Below are positions 19,257 to 25,852 of a DNA stretch of 37,245 nt, one piece after another. Position 1 is the stretch's first letter. Every line of letters begins with the position of its first letter. The DNA is from Candidatus Uhrbacteria bacterium. Its GTDB lineage: Bacteria > Patescibacteriota > Patescibacteriia > UBA9934 > GWF2-40-263. Made by a program: the position numbers and the translations under genes. The stretch is from assembly GCA_016188495.1 (NCBI GenBank), contig JACPHU010000029.1:75136-112380 (forward strand). Direction: 5' to 3'. The notes beneath the pieces are model-generated. The model was not told the origin of the DNA. It searched no databases and saw only the letters and a list, made by a program, of their open reading frames with translations.

Positions 19257-20179
19257 ACACCTCTTTTCTTATCTCTTTTATACAACTTGTCATCGTTCTT
19301 CTTTTTGCTCCATTTGTCACAGGGCTTGTACGTCTATTGAAAGCCCGGTTACAGGGCAGAAGGGGAGCGAGTCCTTTCCTTGTGTATTTTGGTTTGTTAA
19401 CGATGTTGCGCAAGCAAACGGTTATTTCCCAAAGCCGTTCATGGGTTTTTCGCTGTGTTCCTTACGTTGTTTTGGGAACAATTATTTTTCTTGTCATGAG
19501 TCTTCCTCTGGTATTTTCAAATGCGGGTATCAACGGCGTTGATCTCTTTGTCATTGCTGGAGTGTTAGCCATGAGTTCCGTCTTTCTTGTTTTTGGAGGA
19601 CTTGATTCAGCGACCGCCTTTGGAGGAATGGGGGCCAGTCGAGAAATGACGCTTGCGGCTCTTGTTGAACCATTGATTATGACAACGTTTGTGACACTCG
19701 CGATAACAAACCACAGTACGCTTGTGAAAGAATCGCTCGGTTCAGGGATTCACCTATGGCAAAATCCAGCGTTGCTGCTGACTCTCATTGCTTTTATTTT
19801 TATTGCATTGTCTGAAAACGCTCGCTATCCGACCGATAATCCAGCTACACACCTTGAGCTCACCATGGTTCATGAGGCAATGATTCTAGAATACTCAGGT
19901 CCTTCTTTGGCTATTCTTGAATACGCTTCATCTGTGAAGCTCACCCTCTTCTTTTTACTGATTGGAAACTTACTTGTTCCAAAACCAGAAGCGGTCTTAA
20001 GCCTGAGTTCGTTGTTTGTTTCTCTTGTTTCCGTTTTCATGACCTTGATTATTGTTTCTTTTCTTCTTGCTCTTCTTGAATCGTGTATAGCAAAAATGCG
20101 ATTTTATCGCATGCAAGAATATATGGCTCTCGGTTTTATTTTTAGTCTTTCTGGTTTGATTCTTACACTCGTTTTATGA
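19253..20179 (+). CDS. NuoH/HyfC-like membrane subunit
   Basis: ATGA overlap with the upstream gene; LSENARYPTDNPATHLELTMVHEAMILEYSGPSLAILEYASSVKL typical of HyfC/HycD. Confidence 0.92.
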   Translation: MNTSFLISFIQLVIVLLFAPFVTGLVRLLKARLQGRRGASPFLVYFGLLTMLRKQTVISQSRSWVFRCVPYVVLGTIIFLVMSLPLVFSNAGINGVDLFVIAGVLAMSSVFLVFGGLDSATAFGGMGASREMTLAALVEPLIMTTFVTLAITNHSTLVKESLGSGIHLWQNPALLLTLIAFIFIALSENARYPTDNPATHLELTMVHEAMILEYSGPSLAILEYASSVKLTLFFLLIGNLLVPKPEAVLSLSSLFVSLVSVFMTLIIVSFLLALLESCIAKMRFYRMQEYMALGFIFSLSGLILTLVL

Positions 20180-20841
20180 TTTCTCTTTTAACATTCTTAA
20201 ATGTCATGATGTTCGTATTTGTTGGGGGAACCTTTTTTTGCTTAACGCTTTCCAGACTCCCGAGTCTTTTGAGGGCCTATGCGACTTCTTCCTTTGCCTT
20301 GGCGGGTTTGACGTTAAGCATAGCGTTAGAAGAAAAAGCGTCTCACTTGTATATCGTGGTTCTTATGATTCTGATCGTGAAAGGAATTCTTGTTCCTTTT
20401 ATTATTAGAAGAATGGCGGATCGTTCAGGAGTTTCTCTGAGACTTTCGTCTGTTTTACGTGCAACCTCAAGTTGGTTTGTGGCCGGATTATCCTTTTCCG
20501 CTGGAATGGTTTTAGCTCTCCGCTCTCCACTTTTTCTAAACACGGGTTCTTCTGAGGGAGTGACTCTTCTTTTGCCTATTTCTATCGGAATTATTTTTGT
20601 AGGAATAAGTACAATGATTATCAGGCGAGACATCATTTCCCAAATGATCGGTTTTCTTGTGATGGAAAACGGGATTGCTGCCTTCGCATTAAGTGCTTTG
20701 GGTGGTGTTCCTGTTGTCATTGAATTTGGTGTCTATTCTGCCGTATTGATCGGCGCTGTTCTCATGGCTACTCTTGGACAACGTGTTCAAGAGTTGTTTG
20801 GTTCTTCCGACACGTCACACTTGAACGAATTGATTGACTAA
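20176..20841 (+). CDS. HyfE-like (NuoK-related) membrane subunit
   Basis: ISQMIGFLVMENGIAAFALSALGGVPVVIEFGVYSAVLIGAVLMATLGQRVQELFGSSDTSHLNELID matches the HyfE layout. Confidence 0.85.
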   Translation: MISLLTFLNVMMFVFVGGTFFCLTLSRLPSLLRAYATSSFALAGLTLSIALEEKASHLYIVVLMILIVKGILVPFIIRRMADRSGVSLRLSSVLRATSSWFVAGLSFSAGMVLALRSPLFLNTGSSEGVTLLLPISIGIIFVGISTMIIRRDIISQMIGFLVMENGIAAFALSALGGVPVVIEFGVYSAVLIGAVLMATLGQRVQELFGSSDTSHLNELID

Positions 20842-20845
20842 ATGT

Positions 20846-22324
20846 ATGTTGATTTACGTTTTATTTGGAGTTCTTATTTTTTCTGGATTTGCTGCTCTTA
20901 TTCCGAATATAAAAAATAACACGCTCCATCGGATTGGCTTAAGTACAGCCGTCACAGCTACCGTTCTTACACTTTGGATTTCCGGTCCTGTTCTTTTAGG
21001 AACTCAGGAATCTTGGCAAACCTTTTTTTGGGAGGTCAGTCGTTTTGGATCTCTCGTAGCTTGTCTTATCGTCTTTGTTTATTTGGGAGCCATGTTAGTG
21101 AGTCAAAAATATTTAACCGTGGAAGAAAAAAAAGGAATTTTAAGCACAAATCACGTACGCCTCTACATGGTCTGTGTGCCTTTGTTCGTGCTTTCCATGT
21201 TGGTAAGTATTTTTGCCAATAACGCTGGAATCATATGGGTTGCGTTAGAAGCAACGACTCTATCGACCACGCTACTGGTTTCTTTTTATAGGAAAAAATC
21301 CTCCATGGAAGCCGCTTGGAAGTATATTGTTTTGTGTTCAACGGGAATTGCCCTTGGATTATTTGGCATACTCATGCTTGGTTACGCCGGATCCTTAGCA
21401 GGACTTTCAGAGGGGGAAGTTTTCAACATGCATTTGCTTAGATCCGCAGGTTCCTCGTTAAACCAAGATATCGTAAAGTGGGCTTTTGTCTTTTTATTTG
21501 TAGGTTTTGGAACAAAGGTAGGATTTGTTCCTTTGCATACATGGCTTCCGGATGCCCATAGTAAAACACCAGCTCCTGTTTCTGCGATGCTTTCTGGTGT
21601 TCTCTTAAACGTTGCTTTTTTTACTCTATTAAGATTTAAAGTCATTACCGACACGGTCTTAGCATCATCCCAATGGACGAATTACTTTTTCCTCATTTTT
21701 GGAACACTATCTGTTATTCTTCCAGCCATCATCTTAATTTCTCAACGTAACTATAAGCGCATGCTTGCGTATTCTAGTGTTGAGCATATGGGGTTGTTGG
21801 CCTTTTTTGTAAGCCTTGGTCCTGTAGGAATTGTTCCTTTCAGCATTCACATGATTGGCCATACGCTTGCAAAATCAGCACTTTTTTACGGGGCCGGAGA
21901 ATTTTTGCAACGATTTGAATCGACAAAGTTTGCGCTTGTTCATGCCACAATGGCTCGAGCCCCAAGAACAAGCACACTCTTTTTGCTGGCTTTGCTACTT
22001 CTTATTGCGGTTCCCCCTTCTGGTTTATTTTTGAGTGAGTTTATGCTCGTGGGTCTAGGATTTTCTCAAAATCCATGGCTTACGGCGATTGTTGTTCTTG
22101 GGCTATCTTTGGCTGGTGTAGGAATGATCCGTTCCGTGTTAAGTCTTTTGTTTGGTGAAATTACTCCTAACGAGAAGCAGGAGATCGCACAAGAACATTG
22201 GAATACCACCCATACAATCATGGCTATTCACATTATTCTTGGTATCGCTTTCGGATTTTGGTGTTTAACCGGAAATGGTCTCCTGTTCCTCACGCAAGTA
22301 AGCGGCTCCTTTTTCACTCTATGA
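20846..22324 (+). CDS. NuoN/NuoM/HyfF-like antiporter-type subunit
   Basis: IIWVALEATTLSTTLLVSFY; GFGTKVGFVPLHTWLPDAHSKTPAPVSAMLSGVLLNVAF; RNYKRMLAYSSVEHMGLLAFF; HTLAKSALFYGAG. Alternative TTG start at 20834. Confidence 0.92.
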   Translation: MLIYVLFGVLIFSGFAALIPNIKNNTLHRIGLSTAVTATVLTLWISGPVLLGTQESWQTFFWEVSRFGSLVACLIVFVYLGAMLVSQKYLTVEEKKGILSTNHVRLYMVCVPLFVLSMLVSIFANNAGIIWVALEATTLSTTLLVSFYRKKSSMEAAWKYIVLCSTGIALGLFGILMLGYAGSLAGLSEGEVFNMHLLRSAGSSLNQDIVKWAFVFLFVGFGTKVGFVPLHTWLPDAHSKTPAPVSAMLSGVLLNVAFFTLLRFKVITDTVLASSQWTNYFFLIFGTLSVILPAIILISQRNYKRMLAYSSVEHMGLLAFFVSLGPVGIVPFSIHMIGHTLAKSALFYGAGEFLQRFESTKFALVHATMARAPRTSTLFLLALLLLIAVPPSGLFLSEFMLVGLGFSQNPWLTAIVVLGLSLAGVGMIRSVLSLLFGEITPNEKQEIAQEHWNTTHTIMAIHIILGIAFGFWCLTGNGLLFLTQVSGSFFTL

Positions 22325-23874
22325 CATACGATGAACTTACAAAGATATTTCCTGGCTTGGTAAAATCACACAAGGATCAATGGCATCTTGTCATTGATCA
22401 CAACGATTTTACTGCCACGGCAGTAAAATGTGTTAAAGAAATGGGTTTTTCTCTTTCTCTATTATACGCAACAGACGATTCTGCCTCACAGAAGGGATTT
22501 GGTATTCATGCTGTCTTATCACAGTCTGCTGAACCTGCCTGGTTTACGATTTCTACACAATTAAACGATGAACATCCAACGTATCAATCACTGACAACCC
22601 AAATAATGGCGAGCCATTGGTACGAACGTTATCTCATGGACATGTTCGGTATTGAAGCAATGAATCATCCAGATGGACGACGTTTAGTGCATCACGAAAA
22701 TATTCCAGAAAAAACATACCCTTTGAGAAAAGAATTTAAATGGGATACAAAACTTGCCCATGCCAATGTCGCTTATCCGATGCATCATGTAGAAGGTGAG
22801 GGGATTTATGAAATTCCTGTAGGTCCTATTCATGCTGGAATCATTGAACCAGGCCATTTTCGTTTCAATGTTGCCGGAGAGCGAATTATTACGTTAGAAG
22901 GAAAACTCTTCTTTACGCATAAAGGCGTTGAAAAACTTCTGGAAGGAAAGACACCTTCTGAAGCGTTGCCCTTTATAGAACGTCTCTCTGGGGACATGGC
23001 CGCGTCTCATGCTCTTGCTTTTTGTCAGGCTGTTGAAAAAATTTGTTCAACAGATGTACCTCTTCGCGCGCAGATGATTCGAAGTCTTGTGTGTGAACTT
23101 GAACGCATCACCATGCATATTCATGACCTGGCTAATATCGCAGGAATGGGAACGGGATACACAGTTATGGCCGCCCAAGGCTTCCGTATCAAGGAACGTT
23201 TAATGCGATTATCTCAAACCATTTTTGGAAACCGTTTTTGGAGAGGATTTATTATTCCAGGTGGAGTGTTACGAGAATTCACTTCAGAAGAACGCTTGCT
23301 TATGAAAGAAACGACTCAAGAAGCCGTAAGAGAAATGCTTTCTCTGATCAAAATGGCAATGCTTTCCGATGGACTTCGAGAACGATTGGAGACAACGGGA
23401 ATTTTGCAAAAAGAAGCGGCTGTGGCTTACGGTGCTGTAGGTCTTCCTGCCCGTGCCTCAGGAGTGAACAAAGATGTACGTACAGATCATCCTTATGCAG
23501 GTTATGGTCAATTGCCTTTTACACAAATTTCTGCAACCGATGGGGACGTTTACGCACGTTACCGATGCCGTTTTGAAGAACTCGACGTCTCTCTTGAGAT
23601 GATTCTCGCAGCACTAGATAAACATCAGAACACAAAAATACAGACGGACGTTCTTGTGAAAGATGGCAACGCTTTGAGTGCTGTAGAATCGTGGCGAGGA
23701 GAGATCATGACCGTTGTGCATTTAAAAGACGGTGTGATTGATCGTTGCATGCCACGCGACCCTTCGTTTTGCAACTGGGCTTTGTTTGGCGAAATAGGTC
23801 CTGGGAACATTGTTCCTGATTTTCCTCTGTGTAATAAATCTTTAAACCTCAGTTATTCGGGAAACGATCTGTAA
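22321..23874 (+). CDS. NuoC-NuoD fused large subunit (HyfG/HycE-like) lacking NiFe ligands
   Basis: NuoC-like HWYERYLMDMFGIEAMNHPDGRRLVHHENIPEKTYPLRKEFK, then GPIHAGIIEPGHFRF; L1 region RLSGDMAASHALAFCQAVE; C-terminus RDPSFCNWALFGEIGPGNIVPDFPLCNKSLNLSYSGNDL. Confidence 0.9.
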   Translation: MTYDELTKIFPGLVKSHKDQWHLVIDHNDFTATAVKCVKEMGFSLSLLYATDDSASQKGFGIHAVLSQSAEPAWFTISTQLNDEHPTYQSLTTQIMASHWYERYLMDMFGIEAMNHPDGRRLVHHENIPEKTYPLRKEFKWDTKLAHANVAYPMHHVEGEGIYEIPVGPIHAGIIEPGHFRFNVAGERIITLEGKLFFTHKGVEKLLEGKTPSEALPFIERLSGDMAASHALAFCQAVEKICSTDVPLRAQMIRSLVCELERITMHIHDLANIAGMGTGYTVMAAQGFRIKERLMRLSQTIFGNRFWRGFIIPGGVLREFTSEERLLMKETTQEAVREMLSLIKMAMLSDGLRERLETTGILQKEAAVAYGAVGLPARASGVNKDVRTDHPYAGYGQLPFTQISATDGDVYARYRCRFEELDVSLEMILAALDKHQNTKIQTDVLVKDGNALSAVESWRGEIMTVVHLKDGVIDRCMPRDPSFCNWALFGEIGPGNIVPDFPLCNKSLNLSYSGNDL

Positions 23875-23890
23875 CACCGTTATTGATAGA

Positions 23891-23919
23891 AAAAATCGAC
23901 CTTATAAAGGGTCGATTTT
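23891..23919. terminator. Hairpin terminator between convergent units
   Basis: AAAAATCGACC-TTATAAA-GGGTCGATTTT. Confidence 0.75.
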
Positions 23920-23923
23920 GCGT

Positions 23924-24493
23924 TTATGGGATGGATACTCTGATTTTGATCCATCCGTGTTTTTCATGTCCGAGATAGAGGACATCCCGATGTTTCAAAA
24001 TAACGGGAAAATTCAAAGGAAGCGATTGTTTTCTTTGATCCCCACTGTGTCGCAGTCGAGTACTACTTGTTCTTTCAACCAGATGCTTAATCGCCGGCTG
24101 TCCATCCTCCAGTTGCAGTGCAGCATGCAGTCGGGAAATAGGTGATGAAAACCTTTGATCCCAATGACGCTCAAGCAGCGGAGTAAGATCGATTTCAGGT
24201 ACGATCGGTGGATTGTGGCCCTCATCCCGTCTGCCGATACGCAGAGGAATTTTCAGAATTTCGAAAGGAATCTGAATGGACTCCTGACCTTCTTCAAAGA
24301 CTGTACCAAAACAAGAAATCAAATGAAGAATCAGTCTCGGCTTTGACCGATCTGCTTCATGTTTTTTTCCGCACACAAGCACGCAAGACGTGTGTTTTTG
24401 AATGGGGGTGAACGACTCAACCAACAAATCCCCGCACTGTCGACACACAATAGCTCCCTGGTCGTATTCAAAACCGCAATGACAAGAAAGCAT
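23924..24493 (-). CDS. FHA domain protein with N-terminal zinc-ribbon-like motif
   Basis: N-terminal CxC...CRQCG; IPLRIGRRDEG...DLTPL...SSPISRLHAALQLEDGQPAIKHLVERTSSTRL resembles the FHA core. Confidence 0.75.
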   Translation of the reverse strand: MLSCHCGFEYDQGAIVCRQCGDLLVESFTPIQKHTSCVLVCGKKHEADRSKPRLILHLISCFGTVFEEGQESIQIPFEILKIPLRIGRRDEGHNPPIVPEIDLTPLLERHWDQRFSSPISRLHAALQLEDGQPAIKHLVERTSSTRLRHSGDQRKQSLPLNFPVILKHRDVLYLGHEKHGWIKIRVSIP

Positions 24494-24496
24494 GGA

Positions 24497-25747
24497 TTAT
24501 TTCCTTTCTCGCGTATAGGACTTGGATATTGAGCTGTTTACCATAGTAGAAGAGGATCGTCTTAACTCTTCGTCGACATTTGCAAGAGACAACGAATCCA
24601 TCATTCGAGCCGTTTCCATGTCGCCGGCCCGTCGATAGAGTTCGCCGGCCCGTCGATACTGGCCTGTTTCTGCTTGTTTGACAGCAGACATCATGGTCAA
24701 CATTTTTACGATTTCAGGATTGGGTGACGCGGATTCGTGTTGTGCCACATCGACTGAAAGCGCGAGAGTGTCCTCAAAAGGTCTTCCGTTTTCGCAAACG
24801 AATCCCGAAAATTCCAAATTGAGCACGGTTTGGTTTCCGATTTTTGGATCCTTAACCCGGAATTCCAACATGTATTGTTGACCCCGGTAAATATCAAGAG
24901 CCCCTGAAAAATCTTCGAAAACAGTTGCTTGGGGAGATAAACCCAGCGAATGCATTTCCGGCATCATCCGAGTTACGCCGATCAAAGAAACATTTTGCGC
25001 ACAGGTTCCTCTGATGAGAAGACGTTCAATAGCCGTTCCTCGAAGATTCGCGAGCTCCCCCAGAAGATGTCCTTCAAGGGTGGCGACGTTCATCACGTGT
25101 TTGCAAAAACTTCCTCCGCCTGCTCGAACAGCCAATTGCTGAAGAAGGCTCCAGTTATAATCAGCTCCTGTGCCATAAATAGACAGCGGAAGATTTCTTT
25201 CTCTTGCTTGATCTGCCAATCTCACCAAACGGGGATGGTCGGTAGATGGGCGCGAAGAACGTCCATCTGTAAAGAGAATGACGCGAGTCAGATGCTTAGG
25301 AATGGTTGGATCCATGACGAGCTCTAATCCAGAAGAAATGTCTGTTTCTTCCATGGGTTCAAGCGCACACACCTGACGCCGTATAAGCTCCTTTCCTGAA
25401 GCATGCAGGATCGTCAAAGGAACGAGGAGTTTGCCTGTGGTGCTGAAGATCGAAAGACATAGATAATCCCGCGGTTCTAGTTTTGACAAAAGGCTTAAGA
25501 TCGCTTTTTTAACAAGATCAAGTTTACTTTCCTGATCCGAATTGGTCTTTTGTCTCATGGAACCGGAGCAATCGATCACCAGACGTAATTCTATGATTGG
25601 CAGAAAATGATTTTGAGTAACAGCACTTGGTCTAAGTTCAACCAGTATTTGTCCCTCAATGACGTCGGCTATGTTAATCGTTGATCGTCCACGAACCACA
25701 CGAACATCCAACAGATGTTGTTTTGAAAAGAACATAGTCACCTCCAT
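24497..25747 (-). CDS. VWA domain protein
   Basis: LRLVIDCSGSMRQK (MIDAS DxSxS), ILFTDGRSS, SGLELVMDP, GADYNWSLLQQLAVRAGGGSF; probable start MFFSKQHLL or MEVT. Confidence 0.88.
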   Translation of the reverse strand: MEVTMFFSKQHLLDVRVVRGRSTINIADVIEGQILVELRPSAVTQNHFLPIIELRLVIDCSGSMRQKTNSDQESKLDLVKKAILSLLSKLEPRDYLCLSIFSTTGKLLVPLTILHASGKELIRRQVCALEPMEETDISSGLELVMDPTIPKHLTRVILFTDGRSSRPSTDHPRLVRLADQARERNLPLSIYGTGADYNWSLLQQLAVRAGGGSFCKHVMNVATLEGHLLGELANLRGTAIERLLIRGTCAQNVSLIGVTRMMPEMHSLGLSPQATVFEDFSGALDIYRGQQYMLEFRVKDPKIGNQTVLNLEFSGFVCENGRPFEDTLALSVDVAQHESASPNPEIVKMLTMMSAVKQAETGQYRRAGELYRRAGDMETARMMDSLSLANVDEELRRSSSTMVNSSISKSYTRERK

Positions 25748-25754
25748 TTTTTAC

Positions 25755-25799
25755 CACTGTCGGCAGTGTTTTCTTATCTTAAAAAAGAGATATTGTCAA
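25755..25799 (-). promoter_or_regulatory. Promoter plus palindromic operator candidate for the VWA-FHA unit
   Basis: On the minus strand, TTGACA - 17 bp - TAAGAA followed by palindrome CACTG-CCGA-CAGTG (25755-25768) overlapping the expected +1. Confidence 0.5.
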
Positions 25800-25852
25800 T
25801 GTAATCTGACATCGTTTCAGCAAAAAGATGGCTGTGATACCATAGCCTCACT

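Noticed and set aside
16706-23874. Annotation as a functional [NiFe] hydrogenase 4 / formate hydrogenlyase or as NADH dehydrogenase
   Set aside because: NiFe ligand cysteines and N2 cysteines are absent, and no NADH-input or ferredoxin-like subunit is encoded in the operon. Only complex I/Ehr-like homology is supportable.
24155-25327. Plus-strand ORFs opposite the FHA and VWA genes
   Set aside because: The VWA and FHA motifs on the minus strand are clear; the plus-strand ORFs show no family motifs.
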